Shown: piece after piece, positions 7,958 through 17,356 of the stretch
Layout of the letters: each line of letters starts with the position of its first letter
Numbering within the stretch: position 1 is the stretch's first letter
Assembly: GCA_964534315.1 (NCBI GenBank)
Contig: CAZHOV010000021.1
Location: 1 to 44,369, forward strand
From: CAZHOV01 sp964534315
Lineage (GTDB): Bacteria; Bacteroidota; Bacteroidia; Chitinophagales; Saprospiraceae
Direction: 5' to 3'
Length of the DNA: 44,369 nucleotides
Made by a program: the position numbers and the translations under genes
Notes under the pieces: model-generated
Seen by the model: the letters and a program-made list of their open reading frames with translations, nothing else
What the model was told of the DNA's origin: nothing
Databases searched by the model: none

Positions 7958-8102
7958 GCCAGTCCCAGATGTATACCCGGTTTTTGTAGAGCAGTACTAC
8001 CCCGGCAATCGCTGCAAATAAGGCAATGATCTTGATTTTCCGGACCGAGTTTTTATAGCGCTCAGACCGGCTCTTATATTTATTCATTTTGGCTAATGAC
8101 AT
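7938..8102 (-). CDS. Small single-pass membrane protein, 54 residues
   Basis: A short open frame fills the space between the flippase and trmB. It starts at ATG 8102 (MSLAKMNKYKSRSER) or a second ATG at 8087. The product has a strongly basic N-terminus (KYKSRSERYKNSVRKIK), one hydrophobic helix (IIALFAAIAGVVLLY) and an aromatic tail VYIWDWLRWQFS. This looks like a real small membrane protein: no internal stop, a basic/hydrophobic/aromatic order and use of otherwise empty DNA. I recognise no family. The stop lies inside the flippase reading frame (20-base convergent overlap), and the gene is divergent from trmB. Confidence 0.55.
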   Translation of the reverse strand: MSLAKMNKYKSRSERYKNSVRKIKIIALFAAIAGVVLLYKNRVYIWDWLRWQFS

Positions 8103-8140
8103 ATCGTTCTTTTTTTACTACAAAGGTAAGATTAACTTGT

Positions 8141-8148
8141 TAACTTTG
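8141..8148 (+). promoter_or_regulatory. Candidate -7 promoter box for trmB
   Basis: TAACTTTG matches the Bacteroidota -7 consensus TAnnTTTG exactly and lies 25 bases before the ATG at 8174, implying a short leader. No TTTG is found at the ideal -33 spacing; only a T-run about 24 bases upstream could serve. Confidence 0.4.
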
Positions 8149-8173
8149 CAGCCAAAAGTGACGATTGTTTATA

Positions 8174-8863
8174 ATGAGCCGACGCAACAAACTTCAAAAA
8201 TTCAGTGAATTATTAACCTTTCGCAATGTAGTAGAAAATTTCGATCCGAAAAATCCTGGGTTAACAGGAGAAAACGGAGCCCCTGTCGTTCTGAAAGGAA
8301 AGTGGGCAAAAGATTTTTTCGGAAATGATCATCCGATCACTCTGGAATTAGCTTGTGGTAGGGGTGAATATTCATTAGGACTGGCAAGAAAGTACCCCGA
8401 CAGGAATTTTTTAGGTGTTGATATAAAAGGTGCACGCATCTGGAAAGGGGCTTCTATTGCATTAAAAGAAGAAATCCGGAATGTGGGATTTCTCAGAACA
8501 CGCATCGAACAAATCAGCCTATTTTTCGAACCCGGAGAAATAGCAGAGATTTGGATTACCTTTCCCGATCCTTTTTTACGAAAAAGCAAAGCGAATAGGA
8601 GACTCACCTCCCCTTTTTTCCTCAACCAATACCAAAAAATACTCAAAGAAGGAGGGCTGATACACCTGAAAACCGACGAAATCAGGCTATACGAATTTAC
8701 GCTTGAAGTCCTTAATGAAAACAAAAATTATGAGATTTGCCACCAAATCGAGGATATCTATGCCAAACCATTGGTAAATGAAGAACTCGAACTGAAAACC
8801 TATTACGAAAACATGCACTTAAAGGCGGGAAAAACGATTAAGTACATCCAATTTAAGATTTAG
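8174..8863 (+). CDS. trmB: tRNA (guanine-N7-)-methyltransferase
   Basis: A 229-residue SAM-dependent enzyme that makes 7-methylguanosine at position 46 of the tRNA variable loop. The SAM-binding motif LELACGRGEYSLGLARKYPD is at about residues 55-75, followed by FLGVDIKGARIWKGA. The family signature WITFPDPFLRKSKANRRLTS matches the TrmB consensus FPDPWPKxRHxKRR(L/I), and LKTDEIRLYEF follows. The frame opens at a TTG at 8165, but MSRRNKLQKF at 8174 is the likely start. It is monocistronic, after a candidate promoter at 8141. Confidence 0.93.
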   Translation: MSRRNKLQKFSELLTFRNVVENFDPKNPGLTGENGAPVVLKGKWAKDFFGNDHPITLELACGRGEYSLGLARKYPDRNFLGVDIKGARIWKGASIALKEEIRNVGFLRTRIEQISLFFEPGEIAEIWITFPDPFLRKSKANRRLTSPFFLNQYQKILKEGGLIHLKTDEIRLYEFTLEVLNENKNYEICHQIEDIYAKPLVNEELELKTYYENMHLKAGKTIKYIQFKI

Positions 8864-9106
8864 TCCATTCAAATATATCATTTATTAATTTATAATTTTT
8901 TAAAGATTAACTAAGTAAGAAATAATTTTAAATATTTTTATAATCATCGAAGCATTTTTGAGCTTCTTCCGTATAAACCGGTTGATATCAATTTATCCCG
9001 TCAAATAAGCAGTAATTATTTTAAAATTTCAAGCATACATTTTAGAAAACTGATTTACTTTTAAATTTAACCACTTTTTACATCTTAACAACAAACCATC
9101 AGTCCC

Positions 9107-12100
9107 ATGGCCGGAAAATTTACCAAGAACCTACTATTCGTAGTTACCTTTCTTATTAGTTCAATTTCAATTAGCACAGCTCAGATTACTTTATCAATGA
9201 CAGATACCTGTGTCAGCACGGGGGATACCCTTTCACTTGACCTGATCGTTGAAGGATTTGAAGGTGTCGCTGGATTTCAGTTCTCCCTGGAATGGGATGA
9301 GACTGTTATCGATTTTATATCCCTTGAAAATCTGGTTCCTTTTGTCTCGGGTTCAAACTTAAATCTAAGTAATGCACCAGACGGCAGCTTGAACCTGCTT
9401 TGGTTCGACTTTGACCTGGAAGAGCAAAGCCTTCCCAACGGTTCGATATTTTTTACGCTTAATTTTTTAGTGACCGGAACTTCGGGAATGTCATCTCCTG
9501 TCACACTAACTGATTCCCCCACTATCGTAGAGGCTCTAGATGCTGAACTCACCCCGATCGCGGTTAATCCACCTCCCGGTACCGATCTGGCAACGGTTTT
9601 TATAGATGGGCCGCCGACCGCCGTATGTGTTGATGACACAGTTTCCTTAAATGGAGGTATTGCGAGTATCACCCCTGCTAACGTGGATGGCGGTAGTTTT
9701 GACGATTGCAATCCCATATCGCTTTCCGTTACTCCAAATATTTTTAGTTTACAAGATACCGGCGAAAACGTTGTCGAACTTATCGTTATCGATACTGCTG
9801 GCTTCGCTGATACCTGCACCTCGATTGTTACTGTCGTTGACGACGGAGGAGGTGTTGGCCCAACAGCCGTTTGCCAGGATATTTCCGTCCAGCTTGACGC
9901 TTCGGGTATGGTCACAGTTGATGCAGGCCTTGTGGATGGCGGATCTACCGGAACAGGAACGTTGAGCTTTTCTCTTGATCCAACTAATGTTTTTTCTTGC
10001 TCAGAAATTGGTCCTAACAACGTAAATCTATTTGTTACCGATGATCTTGGCACCTCTTTTTGTACCGCTGTAATAACTGTGCTCGATACCATCTCTCCTC
10101 AGGCTATCTGTCAGGATATTACCGTCCAACTGGACGATATGGGGAATGCGTCCATCACTCCAGGTGACCTTCAGGGTAACGGTACTTTTGATAACTGCTC
10201 AATTGATTCCTCAACTGTTTCAATCGATTCCTTCTCCTGTGCAGAGCTTGGCGGGCAACCAGTGGAGCTTACCATTTTTGATCAAAGTGGCAATCAGGGT
10301 TCTTGTACCAGTACCGTCACCGTATCTGATACTGTACCTCCTGTAGCCGTTTGTCAGGATATTACCGTTCAGTTGGATATGACGGGGGCTGTTGCAATAG
10401 CAGCTGTAGATATAGATGGTGGAAGTACGGATAATTGCGCTGTCGACCAGTTGAGCCTGAATATTCAAGCTTTTACTTGTTCTGACCTCGGAACCCAAAC
10501 CGTTACCTTGGAAGTAACGGATCAAAGCGGGAATGTAAATAGCTGCGATGCACAGATTTCTGTTCAAGACACTATGCCACCTACGGCTATTTGCCAAAAT
10601 ATCACCGTCTTTCTCGACGATACCGGAACAGTACAATTATTCGGCTCTGATCTTGACAACGGAAGTATAGACAATTGTGGAATAGACACTTTAATTGCAG
10701 AACCAGCAACCTTCTCCTGTGCGGATGTTGGCATGCAAACGGCTTCTTTAATTGCTTTTGATGCAAGTGGTAACAGCGATACTTGTTCTTCTACTGTTAT
10801 GGTGGCTGATAAAACCCCTCCTACGCCTGTTTGCCAGAACACTACTGTTTTCTTAGACAATTCAGGCAGTGTTACGATTACTGCCGATGATATAGATGGT
10901 GGTAGCTCAGACAACTGCGCTATTGAGACGACTGAGGTCACCCCTGCTTTCTTTAGTTGTGATCAAATCGGAGAGCAAGTTATAAACCTTATCGTTACTG
11001 ATGTCAATGGAAATGTCGATTCTTGTGAAGCAATCGTTACCGTACAAGACAATACGCCTCCTGATATGGTTTGTAATGACGTGACTGTTCAATTAGATCA
11101 ATCTGGAGAAGCCTCTTTGTCACCGCTGCAGGTAGACGGTGGTAGTACGGATAATTGTAGCTTTGAAAGCATTGTTGTTGCTCCGGAATCCTTTACCTGT
11201 GCAGATATCGGAACTCAGATCATCACGCTTACAGGAACCGACTTAAGCAATAACACCGCTGCCTGTGATGCACAAGTTACAGTTCAAGATAACCTTGACC
11301 CAGCAGCAGTTTGTCAGGATATAACCATTCAATTAGATGCGAACGGGATGGCAACGCTTACCCCTGAGGAAGTTGACGGAGGAAGTACCGATAATTGCTC
11401 TATAGCCACTACTGAAATTTCTATTACCGAGTTTGATTGTTCGTTCCTTGGTGTTCAGCCTGTTACCCTTACCGTCACTGATGAAGGGGGCAATACAGAT
11501 GAATGTACAGCTCAGGTCACCATAGCAGATGAAATAGCGCCAATGGCCGTTTGTCAGGATATCACGGTTCAGCTTAATGCTGATGGCACATACATATTGA
11601 GTCCGGCTGAGGTTGATGGCGGCAGTACTGATAACTGCTCAATCCAAACGTTAATGGTCACCCCAGACACGTTCACCTGTAATGACCTGGGGCCTCAAAC
11701 CATCGCCTTTATCGTTACCGATAACAGTGGTAATATGGATACTTGCGGCGTTCAGATAGTCATCGAAAATAGCTCAACACCGATGGCTATGTGCCAGGAT
11801 GCAGAGATCTTTCTGGACCCGAATACAAACATTGCTACCCTCAATCCGGAAGCTGTTTTTGCCGGAGCAGGAGGAGCTTGCGACAATTTTACGCTTTCTG
11901 TAACGCCAAATACGTTTACCTGCGATGAGCTCGGCCCTAATCAGGTTACCCTCACCGTCGAAATTCCAGGAGGTAGCGGTCCTTCAACCTGTACGGCGCA
12001 AGTGACGGTAACGGATTCGGTTGCTCCAACGGCTAATTGCGTGGAAGATCTTGTACTTCAGCTTGATGGTAACGGCTCCGTTTCTGTCGATCCAAGCCAG

Positions 12101-15100
12101 ATAGACGCAGGAAGTTTTGACAATTGCTCAGATATTCAGTTAATAGGTGTTCAACCTAATCTTTTGGTTTGCGAAGATCAGGGCACTAATTTAATTACCC
12201 TTACGGTAGCTGATGAAAATGGAAATACCGGCTCCTGCGAATCGTTCGTTATCATTCAAGATCTTTTACCTCCTGTGGCAATTTGCCAAAACGACATTAC
12301 CGTTGAATTGGACCCAGATGGTATAGTAACCGTCGATCCTGAAATTTTTGACAATGGCTCGACTGACAACTGCAATAAATTAAGCTTTTCTGCCTCTCAA
12401 ACTATGTTTAGTTGTGCTGATCTAGGATTTAATTTTGTAGACCTTAGCGTCACTGATGACAGTGGGAACGAATCGACTTGTATGGCAGGAATCACCATCG
12501 AAGTGCCTGATCCTGACCCTATCGAATGTAATGATATCACTGTCTTCCTTGGCCCCTCAGGTACCACTAGTATTACCCCAATAGATATAATAGATGAATT
12601 ACCCGACTTTGTGTGTTTTTTCTATCAAACCACTGTATTTCCAAATGCTTTTTCTTGCGGTAGTATAAATTCTAACCCCAATCAGGTAACAGTAGATGTT
12701 ACTGATGGATTTGGCAATGTATTTACTTCTTGTACAGCAAATGTAACGGTTGTCGATAATATCTCGCCCGAAGCGGTTTGTCAGGATATCACTATTAATA
12801 TTGGAGGAAGTGGCTCCTCTTCTATTTCTGCGATGGATGTTGATGGCGGTAGTTCAGATAATTGTGATATTGTTTCTATGACTATATCAAATGATGAATT
12901 CTTCTGCGACGATCAGGGAAATAACTCTGTCACCCTTACAGTTACCGACCAAAGCGGATTAAGCGATCAGTGTACTGCTAATGTAACGGTCGACGGAGGA
13001 GGCGGATTGAATGCTATTTGCATGAATGCCACCGTGCCGGTTGGTGTTTTAGGTACTGCTAATATTACTCCTCAGGATATAGATGCCGGAAGTACTTCTG
13101 ATTGCGGGGACATTTTCCTTTCGGTGGCTCCCAATTCATTCGATTGTTCGGATATCGGGCCAAATCAGGTTACGCTTACTGTTTCCAATAACAGCGGGGG
13201 TTCCGAAACTTGTACCTCAACAGTCACCATTGTAGATAATGCACCACCCATTCTTTCTTGTAATGATCTTGACGTCGAACTTGATGCGGGAGGTAATGCA
13301 ACGATTAACCCAGGCATGATTGTCGACATCCCGAACTCAATTGAAAATTGCGGCACCATCACCCCAATTTCTGCTACTCCTAACTTTTTTGATTGCTCCA
13401 ACTTGGGTACTAACCAGGTAGCAGTAGTAGCCATTGACGGTAATGGTAACCAAGCCACCTGCGTAGCAGAAGTAAATATCATTGCCAATGATCCTAATTT
13501 AAACCTTACTGCTACCACCAGCTCCACTCCCGAATCCTCTCCCGGAGCGATGGATGGTACAGCAAGCGTTATGGTTTCCGGAGGTAGTGGTAATTATAGC
13601 TACCAATGGTCTCCAGGAGGTGGTTTTACTCAAACTATTAGTGGTCTCTCTAGCGGAATCTACACGGTTACCGTTACCGATAATGGTACTGACTGTATGG
13701 TGACTGCTTCGGTTACAGTAGGTGTTGCTACTGATGTTACTTTTATCGCCGGCGATGTATCAGGCGACATGGGTACCACCGTCGATATACCGATAACTGT
13801 TGAGAATTTCAATGATATTGAGTCGTTCGAATTCTCTATTCAGGTAATCAACCCTTCTATCGCAGCTATACTTTCAGCAGGTAACTTAGGTTTGCCAAAT
13901 ATTAATATAAATACGCTTGGCAATACGCTTACGGTTGAATGGGATGGTAGTGGAAATCCGCAAACACTTGCTGATGGTACAACACTATTTACCATTACCG
14001 TTAATTTGCTAGGTGATCCTCAGGAATCTACTCCTGTTATTTTCACCGATATTCCGCTTGGCATAGAAGTAGTTCAAAACCAGGGAAGTCCGCAAGTAAT
14101 TATTGCAACATTTGTCGATGGTTCTGTAACGATCAATGATGATGTAGTTATCTTATACGAAATTAGCGGGCAAATAAGAACAGAATTAAATTTACCCATT
14201 GCTCTAACAGAAGTGAACCTGGAAGGAGATGCTACGGGACAGGAGGTAACCAGCGCTACCGGAACTTATCTTTTTGAAGTAGAACAAGGGGCAGATGTAA
14301 TGGTCACTCCATTTAAAGACATCGGTTACTTAAACGGTGTTTCTACCTTCGACCTGGTATTGATTACCCAACATATTTTGAGTATCGAACTACTACCAAC
14401 CCCTTACAAGATCATTGCAGCAGATGCCTCTAATGACGGTTTGGTTACCACTTTCGATATTGTTGAATTAAGAAGACTTATCCTTCAGATCGTTCCAACC
14501 TTACCCAATAATACTTCATGGAGATTTGTCAAAGCAGATTACGTCTTTCCGAACCCCCTTAATCCGTTTAATCCTGCTTATCCAGAATCTATGGATTATT
14601 TTGATGTCAATAGTGATTTTCTAAATGAAGATTATATTGGAGTAAAGATCGGAGATGTCACCGATGATGTCGATCCGCTGGCGTTAACAGGAGGCACTAC
14701 AGCCAACAGAAGCGGAGCAATCACATTCTCTACTCCCGATCAGGAACTTGTGCAGGGCACGACCATCGAAATCCCTTTTTACGCGTCAGACTTTAACGAT
14801 ATGCTAGGGTTTCAATATACCTTATCTTTTGATGAGTCTGCAATAGCATTTAAAGGATTGAAAACGTCCAATTTACCGGATTTAACTATCGAGAATTTTG
14901 GATTAGCAAAAGTTCAGGATGGTCTGATATTAGGAAACTGGTTTAGACCGGTCGCTTTTTCTGCAAATAAAGACCTGCCAATCTTTGTGCTAGAGTTCGA
15001 AGCAAAACAAAATAGCAATTCCTTAAAAGGATTACTGGAAATAAATTCAGACCAGCTTCAAAAGGAGGCTTACCGGAAGGCAGCAAACCCGGTTATGGAT

Positions 15101-15400
15101 ATCCGTTTTGAAATCAGCGACCAGGAAATGCCACAAACCAGCATTGAGGTACTCCCCGCAAGACCTAATCCTTTCAGCAATATTACGACGATTGGATTTG
15201 TACTGCCTGCTGACCAGAATGTTTCCCTTCAGGTTTATGATTTGACAGGCAAGCTACTTATGACTGATCAACAATCATTTTCAGAAGGATACCAAGAATG
15301 GATCATCCAAAAAGACCAACTTAAAGGTAGCGGTATTTATTATTACGAAGTTGCTACCGATAAAGACCGGTTCTTAGGAAAAATTATTTTGACAGAATAG
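9107..15400 (+). CDS. Giant T9SS-exported surface protein: cohesin, 16 HYR-like repeats, SprB repeat, dockerin, sorting domain
   Basis: A 2097-residue secreted protein. A signal peptide (1-25, ending STAQ) leads to a cohesin-like domain (about 27-165, VSTGDTLSLDLIVEGFEGV). Sixteen tandem HYR-like repeats of about 81 residues fill 171-1464. A SprB-type repeat (about 1465-1543, SGGSGNYSYQWSPGG) and a second cohesin-like domain (about 1545-1675) follow. Next come a carboxypeptidase-regulatory-like strand region and a dockerin-like duplicated helix-loop at about 1750-1800 (DASNDGLVTTFDIVELRRLI). A third cohesin-like domain lies at about 1872-2000, and a type A T9SS sorting domain at 2016-2097 (RPNPFSNITTI ... 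IYYYEVATDKDRFLGKIILTE). It is probably anchored at the cell surface or released as an adhesin. It stands alone and ends in a strong terminator. Confidence 0.92.
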   Translation: MAGKFTKNLLFVVTFLISSISISTAQITLSMTDTCVSTGDTLSLDLIVEGFEGVAGFQFSLEWDETVIDFISLENLVPFVSGSNLNLSNAPDGSLNLLWFDFDLEEQSLPNGSIFFTLNFLVTGTSGMSSPVTLTDSPTIVEALDAELTPIAVNPPPGTDLATVFIDGPPTAVCVDDTVSLNGGIASITPANVDGGSFDDCNPISLSVTPNIFSLQDTGENVVELIVIDTAGFADTCTSIVTVVDDGGGVGPTAVCQDISVQLDASGMVTVDAGLVDGGSTGTGTLSFSLDPTNVFSCSEIGPNNVNLFVTDDLGTSFCTAVITVLDTISPQAICQDITVQLDDMGNASITPGDLQGNGTFDNCSIDSSTVSIDSFSCAELGGQPVELTIFDQSGNQGSCTSTVTVSDTVPPVAVCQDITVQLDMTGAVAIAAVDIDGGSTDNCAVDQLSLNIQAFTCSDLGTQTVTLEVTDQSGNVNSCDAQISVQDTMPPTAICQNITVFLDDTGTVQLFGSDLDNGSIDNCGIDTLIAEPATFSCADVGMQTASLIAFDASGNSDTCSSTVMVADKTPPTPVCQNTTVFLDNSGSVTITADDIDGGSSDNCAIETTEVTPAFFSCDQIGEQVINLIVTDVNGNVDSCEAIVTVQDNTPPDMVCNDVTVQLDQSGEASLSPLQVDGGSTDNCSFESIVVAPESFTCADIGTQIITLTGTDLSNNTAACDAQVTVQDNLDPAAVCQDITIQLDANGMATLTPEEVDGGSTDNCSIATTEISITEFDCSFLGVQPVTLTVTDEGGNTDECTAQVTIADEIAPMAVCQDITVQLNADGTYILSPAEVDGGSTDNCSIQTLMVTPDTFTCNDLGPQTIAFIVTDNSGNMDTCGVQIVIENSSTPMAMCQDAEIFLDPNTNIATLNPEAVFAGAGGACDNFTLSVTPNTFTCDELGPNQVTLTVEIPGGSGPSTCTAQVTVTDSVAPTANCVEDLVLQLDGNGSVSVDPSQIDAGSFDNCSDIQLIGVQPNLLVCEDQGTNLITLTVADENGNTGSCESFVIIQDLLPPVAICQNDITVELDPDGIVTVDPEIFDNGSTDNCNKLSFSASQTMFSCADLGFNFVDLSVTDDSGNESTCMAGITIEVPDPDPIECNDITVFLGPSGTTSITPIDIIDELPDFVCFFYQTTVFPNAFSCGSINSNPNQVTVDVTDGFGNVFTSCTANVTVVDNISPEAVCQDITINIGGSGSSSISAMDVDGGSSDNCDIVSMTISNDEFFCDDQGNNSVTLTVTDQSGLSDQCTANVTVDGGGGLNAICMNATVPVGVLGTANITPQDIDAGSTSDCGDIFLSVAPNSFDCSDIGPNQVTLTVSNNSGGSETCTSTVTIVDNAPPILSCNDLDVELDAGGNATINPGMIVDIPNSIENCGTITPISATPNFFDCSNLGTNQVAVVAIDGNGNQATCVAEVNIIANDPNLNLTATTSSTPESSPGAMDGTASVMVSGGSGNYSYQWSPGGGFTQTISGLSSGIYTVTVTDNGTDCMVTASVTVGVATDVTFIAGDVSGDMGTTVDIPITVENFNDIESFEFSIQVINPSIAAILSAGNLGLPNININTLGNTLTVEWDGSGNPQTLADGTTLFTITVNLLGDPQESTPVIFTDIPLGIEVVQNQGSPQVIIATFVDGSVTINDDVVILYEISGQIRTELNLPIALTEVNLEGDATGQEVTSATGTYLFEVEQGADVMVTPFKDIGYLNGVSTFDLVLITQHILSIELLPTPYKIIAADASNDGLVTTFDIVELRRLILQIVPTLPNNTSWRFVKADYVFPNPLNPFNPAYPESMDYFDVNSDFLNEDYIGVKIGDVTDDVDPLALTGGTTANRSGAITFSTPDQELVQGTTIEIPFYASDFNDMLGFQYTLSFDESAIAFKGLKTSNLPDLTIENFGLAKVQDGLILGNWFRPVAFSANKDLPIFVLEFEAKQNSNSLKGLLEINSDQLQKEAYRKAANPVMDIRFEISDQEMPQTSIEVLPARPNPFSNITTIGFVLPADQNVSLQVYDLTGKLLMTDQQSFSEGYQEWIIQKDQLKGSGIYYYEVATDKDRFLGKIILTE
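9617..13498 (+). repeat. Sixteen in-frame HYR-like protein repeats
   Basis: The repeat unit is about 80-83 codons. The consensus begins AVCQDITVQLD, then a DGGSTDNC segment, F.C.DLG.Q.VTL.VTD.SGN, and ends C.A.VTVQD..PP. Most units carry four cysteines, close to CQ at the start, in DNC, in F.C and near the end, which suggests two disulfides per unit. Units 1, 2, 10, 13, 15 and 16 depart most from the consensus (for example unit 1 has FSLQ in place of F.C). The central units 3-9 are the most alike, as expected for expansion by duplication in the middle of the array. Confidence 0.85.
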
Positions 15401-15443
15401 ATCATTTTTCACTTCTATAATACTTTTTTAACCTTTTTTCTGC

Positions 15444-15489
15444 ACTGCCCCGTTTTACAGAAATTGTAAAACGGGGCAGTTTTCTTATT
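15444..15489 (+). terminator. Strong intrinsic terminator of the giant surface-protein gene
   Basis: A perfect 15-base-pair stem: 15444-15458 pairs with 15466-15480 (ACTGCCCCGTTTTAC with its complement), with a seven-base loop AGAAATT, followed by TTTCTTATT. It sits 44 bases after the stop codon. This is the clearest factor-independent terminator in the window. Confidence 0.85.
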
Positions 15490-15900
15490 AAGATCATTAA
15501 TAACCGTAGTAAGGTTTGGATATTTACATCATGTTAATCAATATTCGGCCCTCACTTTAATTAATGAGCCCCTTACAATTTTAGAAAAAAAATAATATAT
15601 TGCATTTATGTATGATGGGAGGTTCCATACTACTAATGGGATTTACCCAAAAAGAAGGGGCAAGTCTTCAAACCATCAACAATACTCTACTACATCTGCC
15701 GGTTTCTGTTAACTCTCGATTAAGTTATCTTTAATTTGATCATTTTTTTTCCATCTAACGTTCGTTTCCATTAATTTTAAGAATGAAAATTTTGGTGATT
15801 TTCATAATAAGAATAAATCCAAAATTTACTTACTCCATCTGATCATTCACTCTCAGTTCATCACTAGTAGCTTATTAAAAACACAAAAACACCTATTACC
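15490..15900. other. Long intergenic leader upstream of the WecA-like gene
   Basis: The remainder of the 500-base gap after the giant gene. It holds no convincing gene. A 40-codon frame at 15612-15734 has no recognisable content. A perfect 8-base-pair hairpin (ATGAAAAT/ATTTTCAT, 15783-15805) lies about 95 bases before the wecA-like start, in an A/T-rich region. No exact TAnnTTTG box was found, so the promoter of the WecA-like gene is unassigned. A long 5' leader with a regulatory role is possible but unproven. Confidence 0.4.
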
Positions 15901-16983
15901 ATGTTAATTAGTGGTGTATTAGAATTAATCTTTGCTTTTTTTACAGCTTTTTTAATCACGTTTTTTGCGATTCCTCCAATTATTAACATCGCAAAAGAAA
16001 AAAACCTTTACGACGAGCCTGGTGAAAGACATTCCCATGAAAGGCGTACTCCCTCCCTCGGAGGTATCGCCATCTTTGCAGGAGTTATTTTTGCGGTTAT
16101 CTTATGGACTCCTGCTTCAGTCTTTAGTAATTTACAGTTTTTCTTATGCTCTTGTTTGATCGTTTTTCTGATTGGAATAAAAGATGACATCTTCCCACTT
16201 TCTCCTACCAAAAAGCTTGCGGGCCAAATACTGGCCGTCAGTGTTCTGGTCTTTTTCGCTAATTTACGGCTGACAACCATGCACGGCCTTTTTGGAATTT
16301 ATCAACTACCCTTAGTGGTAAGTATTGCCCTATCTGTTTTTACTATCCTGGTCATTATCAATTCGTTTAATTTGATTGACGGAATCAACGGGTTATCCGG
16401 TAGTATCGGCATCTTGATCAGTATTTTCCTGGGAAGCTGGTTTCTACTCATCGGTCAACCTGCCTTAGCGATCATTGGATTCTCTCTGGCAGGAGGACTA
16501 ATCGGTTTTCTATGGTATAATATAACCCCCGCCAAAATTTTTATGGGGGATTCAGGCTCCCTGCTGCTTGGGCTTATCTGTTCTTTTCTGATATTTCGGT
16601 TTATCGAATTACATGATCAGGAATTGTATGAACAGTTTCCGGGCTTAGCCTTTCAATCTGTTCCGGCAGTTTCCATAGGTATTTTGATCTTACCACTTTT
16701 TGATACGTTAAGGGTTTTCACCATGAGAATTCTGAAGGGTAAATCCCCCCTTCATCCCGACCGGAATCACATTCACCACTTATTGATAGATTGTGGATTT
16801 TCGCATATGCAAGCCACCGGAATTTTAGTATTAGTCAATATTTTCTTTATCCTGGTTTCCTTTTATTTCCAAAATCTTGGTTCTTTTTATTTGATAGTCC
16901 TTATCTTTATTTTGGCTGTTTTAATGACGGGATATTTGTATTATACTGTTTCTAAGAAAAATTTCAAACAGACCACAACCTAA
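15901..16983 (+). CDS. WecA/MraY-family glycosyl-1-phosphate transferase
   Basis: A 360-residue polytopic enzyme that moves a sugar-1-phosphate (usually GlcNAc-1-P) from a UDP-sugar to undecaprenyl phosphate, the first step of many surface polysaccharides. Conserved cytoplasmic loops are present in order: ERHSHERRTPSLGGIAIF, DDIFPLSPTKKLAGQ (the paired aspartates), NSFNLIDGINGLSGSIG, FMGDSGSLLLGL and HPDRNHIHHLL. These fit WecA/TagO-type enzymes better than MraY. About 10-11 membrane segments are visible. The fluoride channel gene crcB starts four bases downstream. Together with the Wzx-, Wzy- and Wzz-like genes at 20785-24824 it supplies the initiation step of a Wzy-type pathway, although ileS lies between them. 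Confidence 0.92.
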   Translation: MLISGVLELIFAFFTAFLITFFAIPPIINIAKEKNLYDEPGERHSHERRTPSLGGIAIFAGVIFAVILWTPASVFSNLQFFLCSCLIVFLIGIKDDIFPLSPTKKLAGQILAVSVLVFFANLRLTTMHGLFGIYQLPLVVSIALSVFTILVIINSFNLIDGINGLSGSIGILISIFLGSWFLLIGQPALAIIGFSLAGGLIGFLWYNITPAKIFMGDSGSLLLGLICSFLIFRFIELHDQELYEQFPGLAFQSVPAVSIGILILPLFDTLRVFTMRILKGKSPLHPDRNHIHHLLIDCGFSHMQATGILVLVNIFFILVSFYFQNLGSFYLIVLIFILAVLMTGYLYYTVSKKNFKQTTT

Positions 16984-16987
16984 CTTC

Positions 16988-17356
16988 ATGAATTTTTTAT
17001 GGGTCTTTTTGGGCGGAGGTATCGGAAGTGTACTGAGATATCTGATAGGGATTTTGATCAGACAGTGGGAACTTAATTTCCCGTGGGGGACCTTTGCAGC
17101 CAACATGATCAGCTGCTTATTATTGGGATTGCTAACCGGCCTGTTTATAAAAGATCAGCTGTCCTTTTCTGCAAGACTGTTTTTTATGACCGGATTATGT
17201 GGGGGATTTAGCACCTTTTCAACCTTTTCTTTCGAAATAGTTGATATACTTAAAGACGGAAACTGGACCGCAACACTTTTATATGTTGGATCCAGTTTAG
17301 TTTTTGGGGTTATCGCTATATTCATCGGCTTAAAAACTACCCAATGGATTTTTTAG
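16988..17356 (+). CDS. crcB: Fluoride-specific ion channel CrcB (Fluc)
   Basis: A 122-residue four-helix membrane protein of the CrcB/Fluc family, which lets fluoride leave the cell as a dual-topology dimer. Family motifs are GGGIGSVLRYLIG at the start, FPWGTFAANMISCLLLGLL (with the conserved N in the second helix) and GLCGGFSTFSTFSFE in the third, the last holding the phenylalanine box. The length is normal. It begins four bases after the WecA-like gene, so it is probably translated from the same message. No fluoride riboswitch is seen. Its stop codon overlaps the end of ileS by four bases on the opposite strand. Confidence 0.95.
   Translation: MNFLWVFLGGGIGSVLRYLIGILIRQWELNFPWGTFAANMISCLLLGLLTGLFIKDQLSFSARLFFMTGLCGGFSTFSTFSFEIVDILKDGNWTATLLYVGSSLVFGVIAIFIGLKTTQWIF

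Noticed and set aside
9617..13498. CRISPR-like or satellite DNA repeats
   Set aside because: The periodicity is of codons within one open frame, with protein-level conservation and divergent DNA, so these are protein domain repeats.
15612..15734. A 40-codon open frame in the 15401-15900 gap
   Set aside because: It has no recognisable motif, no clear start context and no support beyond being open.
16984..16987. Fluoride riboswitch before crcB
   Set aside because: The gap to the WecA-like gene is only four bases, so there is no room; nothing like it was seen upstream of that gene either.
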